Assembly (NCBI GenBank): GCA_004010535.1
Contig: RQYE01000005.1
Span: 186,001 to 250,000 of the forward strand
Reading direction: 5' to 3'
DNA from: Coriobacteriales bacterium OH1046
GTDB lineage: Bacteria; Actinomycetota; Coriobacteriia; Coriobacteriales; Atopobiaceae
Length of the DNA stretch: 64,000 nt
The notes below the pieces were generated by a model that saw only the letters and a list, made by a program, of their open reading frames with translations, was not told the origin of the DNA and did no database searches. Positions 34,798 through 43,853 of the stretch are shown piece by piece (the first letter of the stretch is position 1; every line of letters starts with the position of its first letter). A program made the translations under genes and the position numbers.

Positions 34798-35594
34798 TCA
34801 CCCGATATCGATCCCCAGCCAGCGCTCGGCGTTCCTCCAGCACATGCGCTCCATGGCGGCCTCGGGAAAGCCGATCGAGCGGAACCGCTCCAACTCGGAC
34901 ACCGGGTTCCACATGGGGAAATCCGAGCCGAAGAGGATACGGTCAAACCCATATAGCTCGCAGAGCTCGCGTGTGCGGCGCAGGCCCAGGAATTTCATCG
35001 AGCTCGACATGTCGAGGAAGCAGCGCTCGTCCTTGAGGTACTCGAGCGCCAGATCCTGCACGGACCAGCCGCCGAAATGCGCAGCGCATACCTTGAGCTG
35101 CGGGAACTCGTGCAATATCCGCTTCATGCGCCTCGGATGCGAGTAGTCGTAGCGGTAGTCGCCGCAGTGGATGAGCAGCGCCAGGCCCATGCGCTCGCAG
35201 ACCTCGTACACGCGCATGAGGCGCGGGTCGTCCATGTCGACGCGCTGCGTGTCGGGATGGAGCTTCACGCCGAGAAGCCCCAGCCTGCGGGCACGATCGA
35301 GCTCGGCTTGCGGATCCTCGAAGTCCTGATGCATGGCGGCGAGACCGCTGAGGCGAGGCCGAGCGCTGCACGATCGCGCGATGAAGTCGTTGATGGGGCC
35401 ACGGTCTGCGGCTTGACCGCGACGGAGCATACCACGGTCTGCGCGATGTCCGAATCAGCGCACAGCTCCATCAAGCACGCCACCGATCCCTCGTGGGCGC
35501 TCATCGGAATATCGTAGAAGAGCCCGACGCTCTCGGTCGCGCGCTGGGCGATCTTGTCTGGGTAGATATGCGCATGCATGTCGACGACGGGCAC
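34798..35594 (-). pseudogene. TIM-barrel amidohydrolase (amidohydrolase_2 family), frameshifted
   Basis: From GTG 35594 (GGAAGGAT ribosome site) one frame reads VPVVDMHAHIYPDKIAQRAT, with the metal motif HAH, up to TVVCSVAVKPQTV. The next frame continues GPINDFIARSCSARPRLSG, with GVKLHPDTQ, LLIHCGDYRYD and RILFGSDFPMW as later metal-site motifs. A single missing G in GTGGCCCC near 35402 separates the frames. All catalytic motifs survive, so this may be a recent mutation or a sequencing error. Confidence 0.8.
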
Positions 35595-35680
35595 GAGAAG
35601 ATCCTTCCTGCAGCGATTCTCCACAGAAGAGCATAGCAGGCCCATGGCGCAAAACCCGAGAATGGCCCATAATGGGAACC

Positions 35681-37105
35681 ATGATTACCACATTTGCCGA
35701 GCTCAGGCTGAACGAGCAGATTCTCTCCGGGGTGGAGTCCCTCGGTTTCGCAGAGCCGACCCCCGTCCAAGCCCAGGCCATCCCCCTCGTGCTCGAAGGC
35801 CGCGATCTCGTGGCCTCAGCGCAGACCGGGACGGGCAAGACCGCCGCATTCGTCCTGCCCGTGCTCCAGCTCATCGCAGGATCCGCGACCGGCGGGCGGC
35901 CCTCCGCAACCGAAGCGGCAGCCGAGACGCTTGACGCGGCACCGAACACTGGCGGGAAGGGCGCCGATGCCGAACAAGCCCCTCGCACGCGGAGACGTCG
36001 CAGGCGCCGCGCAGACGCGGGGATTCCCGCTGCGGAAGCCTCAACCGCAGGCGGTTACGGTCCGTTCGCGCTGGTGGTAACCCCCACGCGCGAGCTCGCG
36101 CAGCAGATCGAGTGCGTCACCTCGGCCGTGTGCGAGAAGACCGGGCAGCGTGCGGTCATCGTCATCGGGGGCACCCGCTTCGATCGGCAGCTGAAGGATC
36201 TCGCGCGCGGCTGCGACCTGCTCGTCGCCACACCGGGACGCCTCATCGACCTTATGGAGCGCAAGGTCGTCGATCTGTCGCAGGTCCGCATCCTCGTGCT
36301 CGACGAGGCCGACCGCATGCTTGATATGGGCTTCTGGCCGAGCATCCGCCGCATCATGCGCTCCCTGCCCAAGAAACGCCAGACGCTGCTCTTCTCCGCG
36401 ACCATCCCTCCGAGCATCAAGAGCACCATCGATGCGATGCTGCACGACCCCGCGTACGTTGAGATCGCACGCATCGGGGAGACCGCATCGACGGTTGAGG
36501 AGCGCCTCTGCCCCGTCACGCAGGGCCAGAAGGTGCTGCTTTTGCGCGATATCCTCGGCGCGGACGGCACCGGACGGGACGGCGCGCTCGACCGTGTGCT
36601 CGTGTTCTGCCGCACCAAGCAGCGCGTGGACGATGTGCGCCGTGCGCTTGCTGCGGCGGGCATCGAAGCAGCCGAGATGCATGCCGACCGCACCCAGAAG
36701 GCGCGCATCAAAGCGCTCGAACGCTTCCGCGAGGGCAAGGTGCAGGTGCTCGTGGCGACCGACATCATGAGTCGCGGCATCGACGTGAGCGGCATCGACG
36801 CCGTCATCAACTTCGATGTGCCGCTCGACCCCGAGGATTACGTCCACCGCATCGGCCGCACGGGACGCGCCGGCGCCACCGGCCGTGCCTACACCTTCGT
36901 CGCGCCCGACGAGCTGACGCCGCTGCGCGAGATCGAGTACTTCACCGGCAAGCTCATCCCCCTCTGGGATCAGCCGGGATTCTCCTATGATGAGCATCGC
37001 ATCATCCCCAGCAGCGCACGCTCTGCCGTAAGGCCCAAGCGCATGATGTTCTCGGGATCGAAGATGAGGGGAAGAGGGCCGTCGAGGGGTTTCGGCCGCA
37101 GGTAG
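35681..37105 (+). CDS. DEAD-box ATP-dependent RNA helicase
   Basis: This RNA helicase has about 474 residues and all motifs present: Q motif (FAEPTPVQAQAI), I (AQTGTGKT), Ia (PTRELAQQ), II (LDEADRMLD), III (SAT), V (DIMSRGIDV) and VI (HRIGRTGRAG). A disordered insert of about 60 residues with RTRRRRRRR separates motifs I and Ia. The C-terminus ends in a short basic RGRGPSRGFGRR tail. The start is uncertain: ATG 35681 (MITTFAELRL) or 35672. It likely acts in ribosome assembly or mRNA turnover. Confidence 0.92.
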   Translation: MITTFAELRLNEQILSGVESLGFAEPTPVQAQAIPLVLEGRDLVASAQTGTGKTAAFVLPVLQLIAGSATGGRPSATEAAAETLDAAPNTGGKGADAEQAPRTRRRRRRRADAGIPAAEASTAGGYGPFALVVTPTRELAQQIECVTSAVCEKTGQRAVIVIGGTRFDRQLKDLARGCDLLVATPGRLIDLMERKVVDLSQVRILVLDEADRMLDMGFWPSIRRIMRSLPKKRQTLLFSATIPPSIKSTIDAMLHDPAYVEIARIGETASTVEERLCPVTQGQKVLLLRDILGADGTGRDGALDRVLVFCRTKQRVDDVRRALAAAGIEAAEMHADRTQKARIKALERFREGKVQVLVATDIMSRGIDVSGIDAVINFDVPLDPEDYVHRIGRTGRAGATGRAYTFVAPDELTPLREIEYFTGKLIPLWDQPGFSYDEHRIIPSSARSAVRPKRMMFSGSKMRGRGPSRGFGRR

Positions 37106-37217
37106 CTCCGCGTATCCGCAATCGATCGGCATGCGGGCGCACTCGCACGCAGCCGCACCCGCATGCCATGGGCTACACTTATAGGCGCAGCTCTCGTACA
37201 GTGAACCCGGAGGCACC

Positions 37218-38754
37218 ATGGCACAGCTCCTCGGCATGTTCGTGCTCGCCCTCGCCCCCATCATCTGGCTGGTCATCGGCCTGTGCATCCTTAAGCTGGA
37301 AGCATACAAGGCGAGTATCGGGGCACTCGCCGTGGCAGCCGTCTGCGCCCGCGCCGTTTGGCGCATGCCCGCGATCGACATGGCCACCGCCGCGCTCGAG
37401 GGCTTCGCGATGGCCATCTGGCCTATCGTCATCGTCATCATCGCCGCAGTCTTCACCTACAACCTCACCGTCCACACGGGTGCCATGGAGACGATCAAGC
37501 GCATGCTCTGCTCGGTCTCGGCAGACCGCCGCGTGCTCGTGCTGCTCATCGCCTGGTGCTTCGGCAATTTCCTCGAGGGCATGGCGGGGTTCGGCACCGC
37601 CGTCGCCATCCCCGCGAGCATGCTCGTCGCGCTCGAACTCGACCCGATGGTCTCGATCCTCTCCTGCCTCATCGCCAACGGCGTGCCCACGATGTTCGGG
37701 TCCATCGGCATCCCCACCACCACGCTCGCTGCCATCACGGGCCTCGACCCGATACAGCTCGCGTTCACCCAATCACTGCAAGCGTTCCCCTTCGCGCTGG
37801 CATGCCCCGTGCTCATCGTGATGCTTGTGGGCGGGGGCCCCAAGGCGCTGCGCGGCGCGATCCCGGTCACGCTCATCGCGGGCCTCTCGTTCGCCGTACC
37901 CGAGGTTCTCACCGCCCGCTTCATCGGAGCCGACCTGCCCGATGTCGTGGGCGCGGTATGCTCCCTCGTCGCCACCTTCGTCTTCGCCCTTTCCCTGAAA
38001 GGGCGTGCGGTGCCCGAGGAGCACCGCATGGAGATTGCCGATACCGGCAAAGCTATCGGCGCGGGCGAGGCGCTGCGTGCGTGGGCGCCGTTCATCCTGA
38101 TCTTCGCCGTGCTCATGCTCACGAGCAAGCTCTTCCCCGCCATCAACGGCCCGCTCTCGTCGATCAAGACCACGGCCAACATCTATGCGGGCGACCCGGA
38201 AGCCACGCTGACCTTCACCTGGATCAACACCCCCGGCGTTCTGATCTTTTTCTGCGGCATCGCGGGCGGCGTCATTCAGGCCTGCTCACCTGCCGAGATG
38301 ATCCGCGTCCTCGGCGAGACCTGCAGGCAGATGGGCAAGACCGTGGTCACGATGCTCGGCGTGCTCGCATGCGCCAAGATCATGGGTTACTCGGGCATGA
38401 TCTCGAGCATCGCGTCGTTCTTCGTGGGAACGCTCGGAAACCTGTATCCCTTGGTCGCCCCCCCTGCTGGGCGCGCTCGGCACCTTCGTGACCGGCTCGG
38501 GCACCTCGAGCGAAGTGCTTTTCGGCAACGTGCAGGTACAGGCCGCGAACTCGATCGGCGTCGATCCCTTATGGCTCGCGGCGTCCAACTCGCTCGGCGT
38601 CAGCGCGGGGAAGATGATCTCGCCGCAGAATATCGCCATCGGCTGCGCTGCCTGCAACCTCACCGGCAAGGACGGCGAGATCCTCGGTCGCATCGCACCG
38701 TATGCGTTCGCGTTCGCGCTCTGCATGTCGATTCTGGTTTTCGCGCTCGCGTGA
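37218..38754 (+). pseudogene. L-lactate permease (LctP family), frameshifted at a C7 tract
   Basis: This 12-plus-helix lactate/glycolate permease is recognisable by ALAPIIWLVIGL, WCFGNFLEGMAGFGTAVAIP and GIPTTTLAAITG. After NLYPLVAP the frame is lost at a run of seven Cs (38458-38464). With six Cs it would continue LLGALGTFVTGSGTSSEVLFGNVQ to the family C-terminus SPQNIAIGCAA and VFALA (stop at 38754). As read, the protein ends in 60 residues of unrelated sequence past 38754. It could be a pseudogene, a phase-variable gene or a sequencing error. Confidence 0.85.
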
Positions 38755-38939
38755 GCGACCGGCGGGTTGGTAGTACGATACTCGGGCCCTGTTTCAAAAG
38801 CGCATCCTCTCCGATCATCGTTGCCAACGATGTCGAAGCAAGCGCACCGAAGGCATGCCTCGATAGAGTGCTCGGGCACGGTAGATACGCACTGACAAAA
38901 CAAGCCATTTGCAGCCAGCCCAGCCGGTATTCCGTATGA

Positions 38940-38977
38940 GGATGGAGCGGCAACACCAGGATAGTGCCGCTCCATCC
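38940..38977 (+). terminator. Hairpin downstream of the lactate permease gene
   Basis: Perfect 13-nt arms GGATGGAGCGGCA and TGCCGCTCCATCC enclose a 12-nt loop. It lies 186 bases after the permease stop and before the PadR promoter. There is no T run. The 319-base gap 38755-39073 holds only this hairpin and the PadR operator region. Confidence 0.45.
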
Positions 38978-39023
38978 CCCCATGCCTCTGTGCACTATTC
39001 CTTCGAGCTCTTTTGATTCATAG

Positions 39024-39057
39024 TACGGTTAGTGATATAGTTATTACAGTAACCGTA
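39024..39057 (+). promoter_or_regulatory. Operator-like inverted repeat upstream of the PadR gene
   Basis: TACGGTTA and TAACCGTA form a perfect 8-base inverted repeat 18 bases apart, ending 16 bases before the PadR start codon and just ahead of its GGGAGG ribosome site. The AT-rich spacer includes GATATAGTTATTA. This is the expected place for PadR autorepression. Confidence 0.5.
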
Positions 39058-39073
39058 GTAGGGAGGCCAGGCT

Positions 39074-39397
39074 ATGCGGGACAATGCGAAAGGCGGTGCG
39101 CTTACAGAAGTGACCTTCTACATTCTACTCTCCCTCTATACTCCAAAACACGGATACGCTGTCATGCGGTTCATTGAAGATGCGACAGGCGGGCGGCTCT
39201 CATTGGGGGCTGGCACGTTGTATGGCGCGTTGAACTCCTTGCAGGAAAAGGGTTGGATTGAACCTTGCAAAGATAATGGGGGCAGGAGAAAAGAGTACGT
39301 CACCACTGTGCAAGGAAAAGAAATCGCGAAAAAAGAACTTGCAAGGCTCAATGAGCTTGTGGGCATCGCACGCGAAATCATTGGAGATGCAGTATGA
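39074..39397 (+). CDS. PadR-family transcriptional regulator
   Basis: This winged-helix repressor has 107 residues. TEVTFYILLSLYTPKHGYAVM and LGAGTLYGALNSLQEKGWIE are the PadR DNA-binding core. It overlaps the following DUF2812 gene by 4 bases (ATGA), the standard PadR-DUF2812 arrangement. The GC content and codon use are clearly lower than in neighbouring genes, suggesting acquisition from a Firmicute. Its operator is probably the inverted repeat at 39024-39057. Confidence 0.92.
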   Translation: MRDNAKGGALTEVTFYILLSLYTPKHGYAVMRFIEDATGGRLSLGAGTLYGALNSLQEKGWIEPCKDNGGRRKEYVTTVQGKEIAKKELARLNELVGIAREIIGDAV

Positions 39398-39981
39398 GCA
39401 AAAAATGCTATCGCTTCTTCGGAGGCCTGCTGAACATGCAGGCAGATTGGTTGAATAGAATGTCAGGAAAGGGCTATCGCCTTATTCGGACAGGAAAAAT
39501 GCTCTATGAATTCGAAGAGGGCAAGCCTAACGAAGTGAGCTATTGCGTGGAGTTCATCGGAGAAAAATCGAAAGAGAGCGCAGAAGATTATTCCCGCTTT
39601 TTAGAGGATATGGGCTATAGGGTGTTTTCCAAAAACATCAATCTCAACTATGCTGTCGGTAAGGTGCGTTGGCGTCCGTGGGCTGAGAGGGGCGGGCGCA
39701 TCGCGACAAACGCCACGACCTTTAATCGAGAGCTGCTGATCGTAGAAAAAGAGAACGACGGAAAGCCGTTTGAGCTTCACACCTCCTATGAGGATAAAGA
39801 AGACTATTACGGCAATTTACGCAAGCCGTGGCTTTTTCTGCTGCTCATGTTTGCGCTAGTTTCCGTTGCAAAGCATTCCGTGCTCTTTGGCGTCTTTGCC
39901 TTGGTTGCCCTGATTCCCGCCCTTATATATCAAGTGCAGATACTGAAGATCCGGCGAGAGGCCAGAACACAAGAATGGTGA
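39394..39981 (+). CDS. DUF2812 domain membrane protein
   Basis: This 195-residue protein has an N-terminal DUF2812 domain (KKCYRFFGGLLNMQADWLNRM, then FEEGKPNEVSYCVEFI). Two hydrophobic helices near the end (KPWLFLLLMFALVSVAK, VLFGVFALVALIPALIY) are followed by a basic tail. The function is unknown. DUF2812 proteins are usually co-transcribed with PadR repressors and are thought to be membrane stress or permeability factors. It is low in GC like the PadR gene and starts within its last codons. Confidence 0.88.
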   Translation: MSKKCYRFFGGLLNMQADWLNRMSGKGYRLIRTGKMLYEFEEGKPNEVSYCVEFIGEKSKESAEDYSRFLEDMGYRVFSKNINLNYAVGKVRWRPWAERGGRIATNATTFNRELLIVEKENDGKPFELHTSYEDKEDYYGNLRKPWLFLLLMFALVSVAKHSVLFGVFALVALIPALIYQVQILKIRREARTQEW

Positions 39982-40486
39982 TGGTTGTACATGGCGAACC
40001 CGGTCGAGCCAGTCGACGGTCAAGGTGAACGGCGCACTATGCCGCCCTTGACAGCCCTGCCTACACGATTCGCCTGAATCCATCCATCGGGCTTCCAAGA
40101 GGCTCTCGTCGATCGGAAGATCTTCGAGGCCCACGAAGAGCACGCCCTTCTCGTCATACCTTGCCTTGCTAAGGGCACGTCCAGATGCCGGGGACGATTG
40201 ACGATCATTCCACCCCAATCCAATGCGTACTTACGCAAAAATCTCAAATAAAATTCGAGCCGAGATATTGCCCGGAAGCCATTCCCCATGAAATGACGCT
40301 CTGTGATTCGCGCCCGCCCCATCTGGATATGCGTTCTAAGACAAAATCGGGCGATATTCTGTCTGGAAACGCATATCCAGATGGAACGGATCATCGCCCC
40401 GGCGAGGCTGGCATCCCGCCGGTCAGGCCGTATCGCGCCGTATGCGCCCGCGCTCATGCGAAGGGCCATCGCCCAGTGGTGGAATC
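39982..40486. other. Gene-free stretch with palindrome and possible relics
   Basis: No supported gene is visible here. Minus-strand frames at 40040-40215 contain ARYDEKGVLFVGLEDLP, which may be a relic of a coding region, but I cannot assign it. The clearest structure is an inverted repeat at 40319-40384. Confidence 0.4.
40319..40384. repeat. 17-bp inverted repeat with partly paired interior
   Basis: CCATCTGGATATGCGTT (40319-40335) and its perfect complement (40368-40384) surround 32 bases. Further pairing inside (AGACA with TGTCT) extends the stem. It resembles a small non-autonomous palindromic element. No second copy is in the window. Confidence 0.55.
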
Positions 40487-41787
40487 CTATGCTCCAAGCG
40501 CGCGGACGGGAATGACATAAATGCCATCGGGTCTTCTGTAGGCGCGCTCCCCCGTCCCCGTGAGCACAGCCATGAAGGACGGCTCGGGAGTACGCGCCCT
40601 GCTATCCCGCGCAAGCTTGTCGCGCATGCGTGTGAGCGCTACCGCAGCATCATCGACCTTCCCGGGGCTGAGTTTGATCTCGATCCCCGCCCAGCTGTGA
40701 TCGGCCCGCTCGATTACGGCATCGATCTCGAGGCTGGAATCATCGTGATAATAACGCAGCGGATAAGCACCTGCATCGGGTAGCGCGCGAGCATAGACAT
40801 CGAGATCACGCATGCAGAGGTTCTCGAAAACCAGCCCGAAAGTCTGCCAATCCTGCATGAGCGCGTCCGCCGAGAGTCCGAGCAACGACACCGCAAGAGA
40901 CGGATCAGCGAAGTAGCGCTTGGGCTTCGTGCGCATGCGTTTCGGCGAACGCGAGGGAGGAACCCATCCTGGCACGATGTCCACAAGATAGGAGCGCACA
41001 AGCAGATCCATATGATGCGAAATGTTCTGCTGCTCGTCATTGGTCGGCCCTCTCCCGTCTCCGATCGCATACACATCACGCGCCAAGGTGGCGAACGTCG
41101 GAACCTGCCCCACATTGCGCGCGATCGACCCCAAGAGACGCTCCGCGATGACGGGATTTCCCCCCATCATCGGAATGGATTGCGCGATGATCGCAAAAAG
41201 GTATTCGCGGATAACGACCTGCGCACCTGCCGGATCGACGGATATGAGCTCCGGCCAGCCGCCCCGTACGCAGAGCTTCGCGAGATCGGTAATGTTCGTC
41301 GCCACCTCGCAAGGGTCGAATCTCCCCTCGAACAATCCCGAGAGGCTGACGGTACCTGAGGAATCTCCTGATTCGGCAAGGGTCATCGGATGCATACGGA
41401 TGCGGCCGATGCGGCCCGCACCGCTATGTGCAGTCTCCTCGGCAGAAGGTGTGGAGGATCCTGTGAGAATCCACCGGCCTTTCTTTCCCCGACTTTCGTC
41501 AATCTTATGGCGTACGACATCCCAGATCTCGGGCGCCCGTTGCCATTCATCGATAACGTGGGGTACCGGACCATCGAGCGTGTATCCGGGATCAGCCTTC
41601 GCGATTTCAAGGTTTCCCCCACGGTCGACATACGTGACGCTGTTCGCATGCGCGAGAGACGACCAGGTTTTTCCGCACCAGCGTGTACCCCCACCTCGAT
41701 AGCACCGAAAAGCCGAAGATAGCGTTCGATCTGGGCATCGACGATCCGAGGGAGATATTGCTCTGGCCGTGTTGTATATATGCCCAT
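40487..41787 (-). pseudogene. AAA ATPase with DUF4143 domain, frameshifted near the N-terminus
   Basis: The N-terminus MGIYTTRPEQYLPRIVDAQI and LRLFGAIEV lies in one frame (ATG 41787). The rest, GGTRWCGKTWSSLAHANSVTY (a Walker A variant GxxWCGKT), then VIDEWQRAPEIWD (Walker B) and WILTGSS, continues in another frame to a DUF4143 nuclease-like C-terminus (EIDAVIERADHSWAGIEIKL). A missing G at the GGGGG near 41690 separates the frames. The family is common in anaerobes, with no settled function. The tracked 455-residue ORF begins with unrelated sequence. Confidence 0.82.
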
Positions 41788-42033
41788 GCCCTCTCCCCGA
41801 TTCGGTGGTCTTCATCTGAATCCGAATTATAGTTACAAGAAAAAGCGAATACAAGAATCTAGAAAATACGAGTATAAACTACTAGAGAAAACGAATGATA
41901 GTACGGCTATCTACTCATCGAACGGGCAGCACAGCCTACCGCCCACCCCCTTCTTCTGCAAGCGGATTCGAAGCAAGTGGTTTATGATACTGGCATACGT
42001 GCATCAGCACAGAGTCTATCGCTGGGAGGAAAC

Positions 42034-42678
42034 GTGTTCGAGCCTGTGACCTTCGCCGGCATCACCATGCCGCTCATCAGCTTCATCCTGCTCGGCAGCG
42101 CCCTCGTATTCCTCATCATCGTGCAGGGGGCGCGCAGCATGATCTCCAACAAGCTGCAGAGCCTTTTTACGAGCAAACTCTACGACGAATTCCTCGACAC
42201 CGTCGATAAGCCGTCCACGCGCTTCTTCATCCCCGCATACAACCGTGCATACCTGCGCCTGAATGCTTTCATGGCCAAAGGCAGCGCCGAGAAGGCGAAA
42301 GCTGCCTTCGACCAGCTGCTCACCATGAGATCCACGCGCACACAGCGCGATGACCTGCTTTTCAAGGCCTTCCAATTCTATATGCAGCAGGAGGATTTCG
42401 AAGACGCCAAGGCCGTGCTCGACGAGATGCGATCCTACGGACGCCACGAGGAGCGCGTCGAGGAGTGCGTGCGGGCCTATGAGATCTTCGGCAACAGCTC
42501 CTGCGCCTATATCGACGAGATGGAGGCGGCGTTCGATGAGGCCCCCTATGCGCTCAAGGTGAGCTATGCCCTCATGCTCGCGACGCAGTACGCCAGCAAG
42601 AAAGACGGGGGATCTGCCGAGAAGTGGCAGGATACGGCTCGCGAGCTGCTCGAGAACCCGCCCGAGAAATCCAGTTGA
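42034..42678 (+). CDS. Membrane-anchored TPR-like protein, unknown function
   Basis: This protein has about 214 residues. GTG 42034 has an excellent GGGAGGAAAC ribosome site. Residues 5-30 (FAGITMPLISFILLGSALVFLIIV) form one membrane helix. The rest is alpha-helical with tetratricopeptide-like repeats (SAEKAKAAFDQLLTMRST, EDFEDAKAVLDEMRSYG), facing the cytoplasm or outside. It is divergent from the DUF4143 ATPase across an AT-rich 246-base gap that holds three imperfect direct repeats around AGAAAA-CGA. I do not recognise the family. Confidence 0.72.
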   Translation: MFEPVTFAGITMPLISFILLGSALVFLIIVQGARSMISNKLQSLFTSKLYDEFLDTVDKPSTRFFIPAYNRAYLRLNAFMAKGSAEKAKAAFDQLLTMRSTRTQRDDLLFKAFQFYMQQEDFEDAKAVLDEMRSYGRHEERVEECVRAYEIFGNSSCAYIDEMEAAFDEAPYALKVSYALMLATQYASKKDGGSAEKWQDTARELLENPPEKSS

Positions 42679-42720
42679 GGCCGAAGCTCCCGACCATCGA
42701 AACCCGCACGCGAGGGGAAT

Positions 42721-43644
42721 CTAGCCGAGAAGGCGTACCTCGGGCTCGAGGCGTACGCCGAATCGCCCCTCCACCTCATCCTGCACATGGGCGATCAAAC
42801 CATGCACGTCGGCTGCCGTAGCACCGCCCATGTTGACCACGAATCCCGCATGCTTGGTCGAAACCGCAGCCCCGCCTATCTGGAAGCCCTTGAGGCCCGC
42901 ATCGGAGATGAGCTTGCCTGCGAAATGGCCTTCGGGGCGCTTGAAAGTGGAGCCGGCACTCGGAAGCTCGAGCGGCTGCTTCTCGGTGCGCCGAGCGGTG
43001 AAGTCATCCATCTTGGCGCGGATCTCGTCGGGGTCGCCCGCATGCAGACCGAAAGTCGCCGAGACTACGACCATCCTCTCGTCTGCGATGCGGCTCCGGC
43101 GATACCCCAAATCGAGCTCGTCGACGCCGAGCGTATCGAAGCTCCCATCCGCCCGTATGACACGCACCGATTTGAGCACATCGGCTATGCAGCCGCCATA
43201 GGCGCCCGCATTCATGTAGCAGGCCCCGCCCACGCTGCCGGGTATGCCGCAGGCGAACTCCAAGCCCGAGAGGCCCAACTCGCAGGCCATCTCGCTCGCC
43301 TCGCGCAATGACACGCCTGCCTGGCAGCACATCTCCAATCCATCGAGGGTGACTCGCACAAGATCGTGCGCAAGCCCGATAACCACGCCATCGAAGCCAT
43401 CATCGGATACGAGCAGGTTGGATCCTGCACCCAGCACGAAGAACGGCATGTCCGCCGCACGGCAGGCCTCGATGCAGGCGCGGATCTCCTCGGGATCGTC
43501 GGGGATGACGTAGAGCGCCGCAGGGCCCCCGATCTCGAACGTGGTATGCCTGCTCATGGGCTCGTCGGCAAGCACCCGCTCCTCCCCCACCAGGGAACGG
43601 AGCTTCCAAGCGAGCGACTGCCTGTCTGAATCCGAGTCCGCCAT
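42721..43644 (-). CDS. murB: UDP-N-acetylenolpyruvoylglucosamine reductase
   Basis: This FAD-dependent cytoplasmic enzyme of about 307 residues reduces UDP-GlcNAc-enolpyruvate to UDP-MurNAc in peptidoglycan synthesis. FAD-binding motifs are FEIGGPAALYVIPD and VLGAGSNLLVSDDGFDGVVI. ACGIPGSVGGACYMNAGAYGG and PSAGSTFKRPEGHFAGKLISDAGLKG (catalytic Ser) are the MurB signatures; this is the type I form. ATG 43644 is chosen because upstream codons lack homology. It is convergent with the TPR gene and divergent from the LacI gene. Confidence 0.95.
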   Translation of the reverse strand: MADSDSDRQSLAWKLRSLVGEERVLADEPMSRHTTFEIGGPAALYVIPDDPEEIRACIEACRAADMPFFVLGAGSNLLVSDDGFDGVVIGLAHDLVRVTLDGLEMCCQAGVSLREASEMACELGLSGLEFACGIPGSVGGACYMNAGAYGGCIADVLKSVRVIRADGSFDTLGVDELDLGYRRSRIADERMVVVSATFGLHAGDPDEIRAKMDDFTARRTEKQPLELPSAGSTFKRPEGHFAGKLISDAGLKGFQIGGAAVSTKHAGFVVNMGGATAADVHGLIAHVQDEVEGRFGVRLEPEVRLLG

Positions 43645-43780
43645 CCTTTGTGCACATCCTTTCGCAAGGATAAGGGCGCCATCTACGTGCGGTTCGATTC
43701 TAGATGCCCCCTCGAGCGTGCGCAAGCCCTTCCAACCGATCGGCAACCCCATCCCACTGACATATCGACAAGCAGGGTAG

Positions 43781-43820
43781 TTGAATGATATGTTCAAATG
43801 CATATACTGACATGTTGTCA
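43781..43820 (+). promoter_or_regulatory. Operator-like dyads upstream of the first LacI gene
   Basis: TTGAATGATATGTTCAA (43781-43797) and TGACATGTTGTCA (43808-43820) are two inverted repeats between divergent murB and lacI. A related TGACATATCGACA lies at 43758. They are candidate autoregulatory sites for the adjacent regulator. The assignment is positional. Confidence 0.4.
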
Positions 43821-43853
43821 AATGCCGCAACCATGCCAAGGGAAAGAGAGCCC

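Noticed and set aside
40020-40469. 149-codon minus-strand ORF near the DUF4143 gene
   Set aside because: It reads through the palindrome at 40319-40384 and changes character along its length; there is no domain and no ribosome site.
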